Source: Pseudomonas sp. FP2309 (lineage in GTDB: Bacteria; Pseudomonadota; Gammaproteobacteria; Pseudomonadales; Pseudomonadaceae). From it: a DNA stretch of 64,000 bases. Shown in pieces: positions 26,506 to 34,702 of the stretch. The first letter of the stretch is position 1. Each line of letters starts with the position of its first letter. The notes below the pieces were generated by a model, which was not told where the DNA came from, searched no databases, and was given only the letters and a program-made list of their open reading frames with translations. The DNA is taken from the NCBI RefSeq assembly GCF_030687575.1, contig NZ_CP117439.1, forward strand, positions 5,599,165-5,663,164. The letters run 5' to 3'. The position numbers were made by a program, and so were the translations under genes.

Positions 26506-28431
26506 TTATTGAACGGCTTTACGCGGCATCGACGGATCGGCCGGCAAGGTAAAAGAACGCAGATCGATCGTCGGTGCACCGTCGGCACCCAGGCGATGAT
26601 CCAGAATCAGCAATTTGGCGTGGGCCAGGCCTTGGCTCAATTGACCGAGGTATTGCTCAAGCACAAAGGCCTGGCCCGCGCTGGCGTAGGCCTTTTGTTC
26701 GGCGACAAAACGCAGGTTCGCCGCTTGGGCGCCGGCATTCACCTCACGCGCGGTGGCCATGGCCTGGTCGCGGGCGGTACTGGCTTGCAGCAACGCCTGG
26801 TTGGTTTGCTCGCTGGCGGCGCCGCGCTCGCGGGAAATCAGGGCCTGGGCGCCGATCTGTGCGGCTTGTACGCCGTGGTAGGCATTGGCGGCGCCGGCCG
26901 GTGGGTGGATGGCTTCTACCACGGTGGCAAGAATCTCCACGCCACTGTCGAGTGTGTGCAGGTCGGCTTGCACCCTGCGACCAATCTCGTCAGCCAGGCT
27001 GGTGCGTTGTTCGCCGAGCAGTTCGTCGAGGGTGCGCGAGGCGAAGTCGTGCACCAGGACACGGCTGGCGGTGCTGCGGATCAGGCTCGGCACGTCCGCA
27101 CTGTGATAGGTGGCGGCCAGCGCGGCGTGGTCGGTCAGGCCGATGCGGTAGACGAAGCGCACGTCCATATTGACGATTTGGAAGCCCTGTTTGTCGCCGC
27201 TGCTGCTGGCGATCACCTGCGACTTGTCATTCACATGGCTGGCGTCCCACAAGCGGTTGGCGATGGCGGGCGGCGGGCCTTCGGCGGGGGCCAATTGCAG
27301 GGTGGCGGCTTCACTGACGCTGGTGGCAAGTTCATGCACCACGCCATTTTCCACCTTGATCACACGGCCCAGCGGCCACGGCAGCCCGGCGTGCAGGCCC
27401 GGCCCGAACACCTGCACCGGTTTGCCAAAGCGCTCATAAATCCCACGGCCTTGCAGGGGCACTTCGTGCACGCCGGTCAGCGCCCAGCCGACCGCCAATA
27501 CCACCAGCAGCACCGGCAAAAACGCGCGGCGCATGTAGGTAAATGCCCAGATCTGACGCAGGTCGATGCCGAAGCGGTTATGCAATTCGTGCTGCAACGC
27601 CAACAAGGGTTGTGGCGGCCAACGCAGCAGCCCGGCGATGAAACTCTGCGCCATCAGGCGCGGTTCGAGCCGCGGCTGGCGGGGGCTGAACAGCGACAGC
27701 GCGGCCCTGAGCAGAAACTCCACCGCCACCAGGGCCGGCAGCACGCCCATCAGCACCGCCACACGCAATGGCCACACCGATTCGGCGCCGGCAAACAGCA
27801 GGCAAATGGCGCTGACCAGCAAGCAAGCAATCGCCACCCGGCTCAACTGCGCCAACGGCGAGGCTTCCGGCCACTGTGCAGTGGTTTCCTGGGCCAGGCG
27901 GCGTTCGAGCACCAGGACACCAAAGGCCAGTGCCAAGGCCAGCGCTGCACCGATACTGGCGGATTGGCCTACAGGCGCAGCCGGCAACCTCAGGTTCCAG
28001 AATTCGATAATGCTGAACAACGCCAGCAGCGACCAACCTGCGAGCCACAGCACCGGCGTGCCAATCTGCGCCAACACGCCGCTGCCCACCCGCCCGACCA
28101 GGCGCGCATACCAGCCAGTGGCTTCAACCCGCGGCGCAAGCAACTCAACCGTCGGCGCTTCCAACGCCTGGGCACGCCAATCGGCCACCCACCACGCCGA
28201 TTGCAGACCGGCCACCAGCACCAGCAATGCCGACGCGCAGTTGATCAACACCACCGGCCAGATCGACAACGGCGCAAACAAAGCGACAAACAGCGCCAAC
28301 ACCCAACCGCCCACACCCAGCACCGTCAGGCCGATACCGGCCTGACGCAGCCGACGGGCATGGAACACACCCTGTTGAAAACGCGGAAGGCCTTCAACCG
28401 AAGCGCCGTCAGCTTCCAGATCCACTTGCAT
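26506..28431 (-). CDS. Polytopic SPFH-domain (HflK-like) membrane protein
   Basis: A 641-residue protein. The ATG at 28431 (MQVDLEADG) is preferred; an open extension to 28569 encodes a Cys-rich N-terminus in the promoter gap with no ribosome site. Roughly the first 320 residues hold about six or seven hydrophobic helices. A further helix (near FLPVLLVVLAVGWALTG) leads into an SPFH domain starting VPLQGRGIYERFGKPVQVFG, and a C-terminal Ala/Gln-rich coiled coil follows. Normal HflK has a single helix before its SPFH domain, so this is an unusual fusion. It is the first gene of the SPFH-SPFH-SPFH-ATPase operon. Function unknown. Confidence 0.82.
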   Translation of the reverse strand: MQVDLEADGASVEGLPRFQQGVFHARRLRQAGIGLTVLGVGGWVLALFVALFAPLSIWPVVLINCASALLVLVAGLQSAWWVADWRAQALEAPTVELLAPRVEATGWYARLVGRVGSGVLAQIGTPVLWLAGWSLLALFSIIEFWNLRLPAAPVGQSASIGAALALALAFGVLVLERRLAQETTAQWPEASPLAQLSRVAIACLLVSAICLLFAGAESVWPLRVAVLMGVLPALVAVEFLLRAALSLFSPRQPRLEPRLMAQSFIAGLLRWPPQPLLALQHELHNRFGIDLRQIWAFTYMRRAFLPVLLVVLAVGWALTGVHEVPLQGRGIYERFGKPVQVFGPGLHAGLPWPLGRVIKVENGVVHELATSVSEAATLQLAPAEGPPPAIANRLWDASHVNDKSQVIASSSGDKQGFQIVNMDVRFVYRIGLTDHAALAATYHSADVPSLIRSTASRVLVHDFASRTLDELLGEQRTSLADEIGRRVQADLHTLDSGVEILATVVEAIHPPAGAANAYHGVQAAQIGAQALISRERGAASEQTNQALLQASTARDQAMATAREVNAGAQAANLRFVAEQKAYASAGQAFVLEQYLGQLSQGLAHAKLLILDHRLGADGAPTIDLRSFTLPADPSMPRKAVQ

Positions 28432-28458
28432 CGACTCAACGCCTGCGCACACACAATT

Positions 28459-28473
28459 AGTTACGATATAACA
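28459..28473. promoter_or_regulatory. Weak Zur-like palindrome in the SPFH/lipid divergent promoter
   Basis: AGTTACGATATAACA matches the Zur core at 11 of 14 informative positions. The right half TATAACA is perfect and the left half degenerate. It lies 28 bases before the SPFH operon start. TATAAC could equally be a -10 element, so the call is tentative. Confidence 0.3.
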
Positions 28474-28616
28474 CACGGCGTGAAATTTTTGTTCGCAGAG
28501 CACCACACCGTGACAAAACCCCCATAAACACGCGCCATCACTGGTGCAGGCCGTGATTAATCGGCACACTCCAGAGCAGTTTTTCGCGGGCTCACGGACA
28601 AGGAAGCGTCACCCCC

Positions 28617-29234
28617 ATGATTTCGATCTATCAGCTCAAGCCGCGTTTTCAAAACCTGCTGCGCCCCCTCGTGCAGCGCCTCTACGACAATGGCACCACC
28701 GCCAACCAAATCACCGTGCTGGCGGGGATGATTTCCCTGCTGGTGGGCCTGTTGATCGCCAGCTTTGCCCAACACCTGTGGGTGTTTGCGCTGATCCCGC
28801 TGTGGATGATCGTGCGCATGGCCCTCAACGCCATCGACGGCATGCTCGCCCGGGAGTTCGGCCAGCAGTCACGCCTGGGCGCCTACCTCAATGAACTGTG
28901 CGACGTGATCGCCGACAGCGCGCTGATCCTGCCGTTTGCGCTGATTCCCGGCGTCAGCCTGGCGCCGGTGCTGTTGGTGGCCTTGCTCGCGGTGTTCAGC
29001 GAATACGCCGGTGTGCTCGGCCCCATGGTCGGCGCTTCGCGGCGCTACGACGGGCCGATGGGCAAGAGTGATCGCGCCTTCGTGCTTGGCGTGCTGGCCA
29101 CCGGCGTAGCGCTGGGCTGGCTCGGCGCCGCCTGGGTCGACACGATAATGTGGCTGGTCGCCGCCCTGCTCGCTTACACCCTGGTCAACCGCGTTCGCCA
29201 AGGCCTGAACGAAACCACCTCCCCTTCTGCATAA
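28617..29234 (+). CDS. CDP-alcohol phosphatidyltransferase-like protein with altered signature
   Basis: A 205-residue membrane protein with about six helices, of the family that joins CDP-diacylglycerol to an alcohol. The family signature DxxDGxxAR-x8-GxxxDxxxD reads here as NAIDGMLAR, then eight residues, then GAYLNELCD. The first and third Asp are therefore Asn, while the second and fourth Asp are kept, with an additional Asp four residues further on. The changed residues bind the metal ions in typical members. The gene starts the lipid cluster, divergent from the SPFH operon. Product lipid unknown. Confidence 0.85.
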   Translation: MISIYQLKPRFQNLLRPLVQRLYDNGTTANQITVLAGMISLLVGLLIASFAQHLWVFALIPLWMIVRMALNAIDGMLAREFGQQSRLGAYLNELCDVIADSALILPFALIPGVSLAPVLLVALLAVFSEYAGVLGPMVGASRRYDGPMGKSDRAFVLGVLATGVALGWLGAAWVDTIMWLVAALLAYTLVNRVRQGLNETTSPSA

Positions 29235-29244
29235 GGATTTTGCG

Positions 29245-30999
29245 ATGCGCGAACAGCAAGCACACACCTTCAGTACGCATGACGGCGTCGAGCTTTTTTA
29301 CCGACATTGGCCGGCCACCGTCTCGGCGAACGACGAAGCGCGCCAAGCCATCGTGCTGTTCCATCGCGGCCACGAGCATTCCGGGCGCATCGCCCACCTG
29401 GTCGATGAGCTGAACCTGCCGCAGTTCGACTTTTTCGCTTGGGACGCCCGTGGCCACGGCCAGTCCCCCGGCGCGCGCGGTGACAGCCCAAGCTTCGCCA
29501 CCAGCGCCCGCGATGTGCAGACTTTCTGCGACCACATCGGCGCCGCCTACGGCATCGAAGAACAGAACCTGGCCGTCATCGCCCAAAGCGTCGGTGCGGT
29601 GATCGCCGCCACCTGGGTACACGATTACGCGCCGAAAATCCGCGCGCTGGTGCTCGCCTCGCCGGCCTTCAAGGTCAAGCTGTACGTGCCGTTCGCCCGC
29701 CCCGGCCTGGCGCTGATGCGCAAGTTTCGCGGCAATTTTTTCGTCAACAGCTACGTCAAGGCCAAGTTCCTCAGCCATGACCCGGAGCGCGTGGCCTCCT
29801 ACGACAGCGACCCGTTGATCACCAAGGCGATCTCGGTGAATGTGCTGCTGGGCCTGTACGAAGCCGCCGACCGCGTGGTCGCCGATGCCCAGGCGATCCA
29901 GGTGCCGACGCAACTGTTGATCTCAGGCTCCGATTTCGTGGTGCACCGCAAACCCCAGCAGCAATTTTTTGACCGCCTCGGCAGCCTGAAAAAAGAACTG
30001 CACGTTCTTCCCGGCTTCTTCCACGACACCCTTGGCGAGCGCGACCGTGCGGTGGCCGTGAACAGCGCCCGGCGCTTTATCCTGCAAAACTTTGCGCACC
30101 CGCTGGACCGCGCCTCCTTGCTGGACGCCGACAAACTGGGCGCCACCTGCGCCGAGTCCGAGTCCCTTGCCGCGCCGCTGCCGCACAATTCCCTGCGCGA
30201 CCTGTACTGGCGCATGACCCGCGCCAGCATGGGCCTGGGCAAGAGCCTGTCGGCCGGCGTGAAACTGGGTTTCGACACCGGCTTCGACTCCGGCAGCACC
30301 CTGGACTACGTGTACCGCAACACCCCGACCGGCAAAGGCGCGCTGGGCCGGATGATCGACACCAACTACCTCAACTCCATCGGCTGGCGCGGCATCCGCC
30401 AACGCAAGCTGAACGTCGAAGAACTGCTGCGCCTGGCCATGGCCCAGTTACGTGCGGATGCGCGTGAAGTGCGCATCGTCGACATTGCCGCCGGCCACGG
30501 GCGTTACATCCTGGAAGCCTTGCAGGGCGTGACGCCGCTGCCGGAGTCGATCCTGCTGCGCGACTACAGCGACATCAACGTGCGCGACGGCAGTGCGCTG
30601 ATCCGCGAGAAAGGCCTGGGGGACATTGCGCAATTCGTCAAAGCCGACGCGTTTGACCGCGCCGACCTGGCCGCGCTCGCGCCCAAGCCGACGCTGGCGG
30701 TGGTGTCGGGGCTGTATGAGTTGTTTGCCGATAACGGCATGGTCGGCGGTTCGCTGGCGGGCCTGGCCGAAGCCGTCGAACCCGGCGGGTACCTGGTGTA
30801 TACCGGCCAGCCGTGGCACCCCCAGTTGGAGCTGATCGCCCGTGCCCTCACCAGCCATCGCCAGGGCCAAGCCTGGGTGATGCGCCGTCGCAGCCAGGCG
30901 GAAATGGATCAACTGGTGGAAGCCGCGGGTTTCCGCAAGATCACCCAGCGTGTGGATGAGTGGGGCATCTTCACCGTGTCCCTGGCGCAGAAGATCTGA
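29245..30999 (+). CDS. Fusion of alpha/beta-hydrolase and class I SAM methyltransferase
   Basis: A 584-residue two-domain protein. The N-terminal 290 residues are a monoacylglycerol-lipase-like alpha/beta-hydrolase: the oxyanion strand is LFHRGHEHSGR, the block WDARGHGQS is typical, and the nucleophile elbow is AQSVGA with Ser in place. The acid and His lie near SGSDFVVH and PGFFHDTLGE. From about residue 400 a methyltransferase fold follows with motif I VDIAAGHGRYILEA. It starts ten bases after the phosphatidyltransferase gene. The reaction is unknown; deacylation or demethylation-like chemistry on a lipid headgroup is only a guess. Confidence 0.85.
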   Translation: MREQQAHTFSTHDGVELFYRHWPATVSANDEARQAIVLFHRGHEHSGRIAHLVDELNLPQFDFFAWDARGHGQSPGARGDSPSFATSARDVQTFCDHIGAAYGIEEQNLAVIAQSVGAVIAATWVHDYAPKIRALVLASPAFKVKLYVPFARPGLALMRKFRGNFFVNSYVKAKFLSHDPERVASYDSDPLITKAISVNVLLGLYEAADRVVADAQAIQVPTQLLISGSDFVVHRKPQQQFFDRLGSLKKELHVLPGFFHDTLGERDRAVAVNSARRFILQNFAHPLDRASLLDADKLGATCAESESLAAPLPHNSLRDLYWRMTRASMGLGKSLSAGVKLGFDTGFDSGSTLDYVYRNTPTGKGALGRMIDTNYLNSIGWRGIRQRKLNVEELLRLAMAQLRADAREVRIVDIAAGHGRYILEALQGVTPLPESILLRDYSDINVRDGSALIREKGLGDIAQFVKADAFDRADLAALAPKPTLAVVSGLYELFADNGMVGGSLAGLAEAVEPGGYLVYTGQPWHPQLELIARALTSHRQGQAWVMRRRSQAEMDQLVEAAGFRKITQRVDEWGIFTVSLAQKI

Positions 31000-31001
31000 C
31001 C

Positions 31002-32300
31002 ATGCGCGAACCCGGTTTATTGAAGCCCGCCGTGCTGTGGCTGCTGCTGTTGGCGCCGTTGTTTTTCGGCACCTACGGCTTCGCCACCTGGGTCACCAGT
31101 CAGCGCAGCGATGTCGGCACCCTGGTGTTCGGCTGGGAAACCCACATACCGTTCCTGGCCTGGACCATCGTGCCCTACTGGTCCATCGACCTGCTCTATG
31201 GGTTCTCGCTGTTGCTGCCCGGCACCCGGCATGAACTCAAGCGCCATGCGCTGCGCCTGCTGAGCGCCCAGTTGATCGCCGTGAGCTGCTTTCTGATCTG
31301 GCCGCTGCGGTTCACCTTCGAGCGGCCGGAGCTCGATGGCGTGTTCGGCTGGTTGTTTGCGGTGCTGGCGGGCTTCGACAAGCCCTTCAACCAGGCGCCG
31401 TCGCTGCATATCGCACTGCTGGTGATCCTGTGGGTCATGTACCAACGGCATACCAGGGGCGTATGGCGATGGCTGGTGCATGGCTGGTTCGCGTTGATCG
31501 GCGTTTCGGTGCTGACCACTTATCAACATCACTTTGTCGACTTACCCACAGGTGCCCTCGCTGGCTGGCTGTGCGTGTGGTTGTGGCCGTTGGAACACCC
31601 GAGCCCGCTGCTCAGCGCAAGGTTTACACGAGACGCCAAGCGCTGGCGGTTGGGTGTGCGCTACGGCGTCGGCGCGCTGGCGCTGGCCCTGCTGGCGTTG
31701 AGCTTGGGCGGCGGGTGGTTATGGCTGCTGTGGCCGGCGGTGTCCCTGGGCTTGATCATGGCCAATTACATCGCACTCGGTGCGGCGGGCTTTCAGAAGC
31801 GTGCAGATGGCCGGCTGACGCCCGCCGCACGCTGGCTGTATGCGCCTTATCTGGCGGGGGCATGGGTCAATTCGCGGTTGTGGACACGCACGCATCCCCA
31901 GCCGGATCGGATTGTGGATAACGTTTGGCTCGGGCGGCTTCCCACCACGAGCGAGCAGAGTGCCTTCAAGGGCATTGTCGATCTGTGTGCCGAACTGCCG
32001 ATTAATCCACAGGGCCGCAAATATTGCTGCGTGCCGGTGCTGGACCTGATCTCCCCCACGCCCGCCGAATGCCTGCACGCCGCTGAGGCCATTGAGCGCC
32101 TGCGCGCCAACGGTCCACTGCTGGTGTGCTGCGCCCTCGGCTACTCGCGCAGCGCCACCGCCGTGGCCGCCTGGCTGTTGCACAGCGGGCGCGCGGCGAC
32201 GGTGGACGAGGCGCTGGCTATTATTCGTACAGCGCGGGCCGATGTGGTCCTGCATCCTGCTCATTGTGAAGCGCTGGAGGGTTTGCCCCATGCCCGCTGA
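31002..32300 (+). CDS. Fusion of PAP2 phosphatase and dual-specificity phosphatase
   Basis: A 432-residue protein. The N-terminal 270 residues are a polytopic PAP2-type lipid phosphatase (about seven helices) with NQAPSLHIALL and TYQHHFVDLPTG as the second and third active-site motifs. A loop leads to a C-terminal dual-specificity phosphatase domain (about 300-430) with the P-loop CCALGYSRSA, that is Cx5R with Cys in place of the usual preceding His. This resembles PTPMT1, which removes phosphate from phosphatidylglycerophosphate. It begins two bases after the fusion hydrolase stop and overlaps the next gene by eleven bases. Confidence 0.85.
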   Translation: MREPGLLKPAVLWLLLLAPLFFGTYGFATWVTSQRSDVGTLVFGWETHIPFLAWTIVPYWSIDLLYGFSLLLPGTRHELKRHALRLLSAQLIAVSCFLIWPLRFTFERPELDGVFGWLFAVLAGFDKPFNQAPSLHIALLVILWVMYQRHTRGVWRWLVHGWFALIGVSVLTTYQHHFVDLPTGALAGWLCVWLWPLEHPSPLLSARFTRDAKRWRLGVRYGVGALALALLALSLGGGWLWLLWPAVSLGLIMANYIALGAAGFQKRADGRLTPAARWLYAPYLAGAWVNSRLWTRTHPQPDRIVDNVWLGRLPTTSEQSAFKGIVDLCAELPINPQGRKYCCVPVLDLISPTPAECLHAAEAIERLRANGPLLVCCALGYSRSATAVAAWLLHSGRAATVDEALAIIRTARADVVLHPAHCEALEGLPHAR

Positions 32301-32733
32301 TATGGAACTTCAGGTGGTCGCCAGCCTGCTGCGCCGTGGTCGCTCGCTGGATCAGTTATCCACAGGCCTGACGTTACTCGGCGTGTTGTTCGGCCTCGCG
32401 CAGTTGTTGATGCCGAGCATTGCGCCGATCTGCCTGCTGCTCAGCCTGTGGATGATTATCCTCGGGCTGCTGCAAAAGTACTGGGCGCTGCGGGTGGCCT
32501 TCGACGCCGACCTGTTCGCCTTATTGGCCCGCGACATCGAGCGCACCGCAGACCTGGACCAGGCCCTGCAGTCCCTCGGCCTGCAATCGCCCAAACGCGC
32601 GGGCCGGCCCTGGACCGAACGCCGTCGCGGCGCTCTTAAACTGCTGCGCAAACAAGCCCTGCTGCTGGGCGCGCAAGCGCTGCTGACCCTGGGCGTGATC
32701 CTCGCCAGCCCTTGGCTGCCTTTCGCCGGATAA
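32290..32733 (+). CDS. Small membrane protein of the lipid cluster
   Basis: A 147-residue protein with no family I can name. The ATG at 32290 follows GGAGG by 9 bases; the inner ATG at 32302 is less well placed. Two hydrophobic segments (about 27-62, with LTLLGVLFGLAQLL and ICLLLSLWMIILGLL) and one near the C-terminus suggest three membrane helices. A polar, Arg-rich middle (RTADLDQALQSLG, RRRGALKLLRKQ) lies between them. It overlaps the phosphatase fusion stop and is followed by the acyltransferase after nine bases, so it probably belongs to the same complex or pathway. Confidence 0.75.
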   Translation: MPADMELQVVASLLRRGRSLDQLSTGLTLLGVLFGLAQLLMPSIAPICLLLSLWMIILGLLQKYWALRVAFDADLFALLARDIERTADLDQALQSLGLQSPKRAGRPWTERRRGALKLLRKQALLLGAQALLTLGVILASPWLPFAG

Positions 32734-32742
32734 GGAATCCCC

Positions 32743-33363
32743 ATGTTCGAACCCGTGGTTGCCACGCTGATTACCTCCATGGCCCGCACTGTCACCGGCG
32801 CCCGCAGCCTGTGGCTGGGGTGCGCGCCGGTGCCGGTGCAACGCATCTACTTTGCCAACCACAGCAGTCACGGCGACTTCGTCCTGCTGTGGGCATCGCT
32901 GCCGCAAAACCTGCGCAAGTTCACGCGCCCGGTGGCCGGCAGCGATTACTGGAACAAAAGTGCGCTGCGCCGCTACATCATCAACCGGGTGTTCAACGGC
33001 GTACTGATCGACCGCGAACGCAAAGAGCCTGTGGATAACCCGTTGCAGCCCATGCTCGCGGCGTTGGAGGGTGGCGATTCGCTGATCATCTTCCCCGAAG
33101 GCACGCGCAATCTGGAAGACGGCTTGCTGCCGTTCAAAAGCGGGCTGTATCACTTGGCAAAAAGTTACCCACAGGCCGAGTTGATCCCCGTGTGGATCGC
33201 CAACCTCAACCGTGTGATGCCCAAGGGCCGCGTATTGCCGTTGCCCTTGTTATGCACCACCAGCTTCGGCGCACCGCTGCAGTTGGAAGAAGGTGAAGAC
33301 AAGGCGCTGTTCCTCGCCCGTACCCGCGACGCCCTGCTCGCCCTCGCCCCGGAGCATTTCTGA
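32743..33363 (+). CDS. 1-acyl-glycerol-3-phosphate acyltransferase-like (PlsC family)
   Basis: A 206-residue membrane-associated acyltransferase that would acylate a lysophosphatidate or similar. The catalytic HX4D is in ANHSSHGDFVLLW (near residue 42) and the substrate-binding motif is IIFPEGTRNLEDG (near residue 118). Both are intact. The first ATG lies nine bases after the small membrane protein stop and has AAGGA before it. It is shorter than housekeeping PlsC and lies in a lipid-synthesis operon together with a CdsA homologue, so it is a second, dedicated acyltransferase. Confidence 0.88.
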   Translation: MFEPVVATLITSMARTVTGARSLWLGCAPVPVQRIYFANHSSHGDFVLLWASLPQNLRKFTRPVAGSDYWNKSALRRYIINRVFNGVLIDRERKEPVDNPLQPMLAALEGGDSLIIFPEGTRNLEDGLLPFKSGLYHLAKSYPQAELIPVWIANLNRVMPKGRVLPLPLLCTTSFGAPLQLEEGEDKALFLARTRDALLALAPEHF

Positions 33364-33364
33364 C

Positions 33365-34297
33365 ATGGATAGCCAAACCCTGATGTTGTTCGGCGGGATC
33401 GGCGCGATCCTGGTACTGGCCTCGCTGATCGGCCTGATCCTCAAACTGCGCACCCGTGGCACGCCGAATGCGGTGATCGACAACCTCAACGCGCGCATCA
33501 ACGCCTGGTGGGTCATGGTGGTGGTGATCGGCATTGCGTTCTGGCTCGGCACCGGTGCGGTGATCCTGCTGTTCTACGCGGTGTCGTTCTACGCCCTGCG
33601 TGAATTTCTCACCCTCACGCCAACCCGCCGCAGCGACTACCCGGCGCTGGTGGCCGCGTTCTACCTGGCCTTGCCGCTGCAATACGTGCTGATCTATGCC
33701 GACTGGTACGGGCTGTTCTCGATCTTTATCCCGGTGTACGTGTTCCTGCTGCTGCCGATCCTCGCCTCACTGGGCGGCGACAGTACGCACTTCCTCGAGC
33801 GCGCTTCCAAGGTGCAATGGGGCTTGATGATCGCGGTGTTCTGCGTGTCGTTCGTCCCCGCGCTGCTGACCCTGGACATCCCCGGCTACGAAGGCCGCAA
33901 CCTGCTGCTCATCGCCTACCTGGTGATCGTGGTGCAGCTGTCGGACGTGTTGCAGTACGTGTGCGGCAAACTGTTCGGCAAACACAAGATCGCGCCCAAC
34001 CTGTCGCCGTCGAAAACCGTGGAAGGCTTTGTCGGCGGGATCTTGCTGTCATCGTTGATCGGCGCGGCGCTGTGGTGGACCACACCGTTCAACCCGTGGC
34101 AGTCGTTTTTGATTGCGCTGTTGATCAACCTGCTGGGGTTTGCCGGTGGGATTGTGATGTCGGCGATCAAGCGCGACCGGGGCGTGAAGGACTGGGGGCA
34201 CATGATCGAAGGGCACGGCGGCATGCTGGATCGGCTGGATTCGGTGTGTTTTGCGGCACCGATTTTCTTTCATCTGGTGCGGTACTGGTGGACCTGA
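33365..34297 (+). CDS. Phosphatidate cytidylyltransferase paralogue (CdsA family)
   Basis: A 310-residue polytopic membrane enzyme that turns phosphatidate and CTP into CDP-diacylglycerol. The CdsA signature is complete near the C-terminus: SAIKRDRGVKDWGHMIEGHG followed by GMLDRLDS. About eight hydrophobic helices are visible. The housekeeping cdsA lies elsewhere in Pseudomonas, in the dxr-bamA region, so this copy probably feeds the phosphatidyltransferase of this cluster. It starts one base after the acyltransferase stop and is the last gene of the operon. Confidence 0.92.
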   Translation: MDSQTLMLFGGIGAILVLASLIGLILKLRTRGTPNAVIDNLNARINAWWVMVVVIGIAFWLGTGAVILLFYAVSFYALREFLTLTPTRRSDYPALVAAFYLALPLQYVLIYADWYGLFSIFIPVYVFLLLPILASLGGDSTHFLERASKVQWGLMIAVFCVSFVPALLTLDIPGYEGRNLLLIAYLVIVVQLSDVLQYVCGKLFGKHKIAPNLSPSKTVEGFVGGILLSSLIGAALWWTTPFNPWQSFLIALLINLLGFAGGIVMSAIKRDRGVKDWGHMIEGHGGMLDRLDSVCFAAPIFFHLVRYWWT

Positions 34298-34702
34298 CCC
34301 ACACCGCCCCAAAACCCAATGAAGCGAGTCAGTAACAGCCGATGCCTTGGTGCTGAGGCAAAGTCTGAAACTACCGCTCCTACATCCCGCGTCCCTTTCT
34401 TTCGCAGGACATTTCCGAGAGAATCCCAGCCGCTTGTGCCCTGCCTTTTCGATGGCTAGTCTGCGTTCGTCACTGCCAATTCAGTGACCGGGTTTAGCAG
34501 CTCGAACGTTGAACATTGGGCGCACAAGCGCCATCGCAAGCCTGGCGTTTTTTTTCGCCAACGCTTTATGGTGGCTGTGCGCAGGGCACCTTCGGGTGCG
34601 CCGGATTCCCAATGTTCCGGCCTGCTAACCTGCGTACAGCTGCCACCCATTGTTTAGCAGCGATGGCTGTCAGCTCCAATTACCGACATTGGAGTTACCG
34701 CA
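34298..34702 (+). promoter_or_regulatory. Structured leader upstream of the DUF6124 gene
   Basis: This 405-base gap is not empty. GTCACTG/CAGTGAC form a 7-bp hairpin at 34469-34488. GAACATTGGG (34511-34520) is the exact complement of CCCAATGTTC (34608-34617) and closes a domain. Within that domain sit TGGCG-T8-CGCCA (34543-34560) and GCACC-TTCG-GGTGC (34586-34599), a UUCG tetraloop. GTTTAGCAG occurs at 34492 and again at 34652. The ribosome site GGAG lies just before the DUF6124 ATG. From 34298 to about 34460 I see no clear element. I recall similar leaders before many DUF6124/DUF3077 genes in P. fluorescens. Confidence 0.6.

Noticed and set aside
25690..28527. A 945-codon plus-strand frame over the SPFH genes
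   Set aside because: Antisense to three SPFH genes with recognisable domains; composition is that of a shadow frame (Gln/His/Arg-rich).
28432..28569. N-terminal extension of the polytopic SPFH protein
   Set aside because: The 46 extra residues are Cys-rich, lack a ribosome site and lie in the divergent promoter gap.
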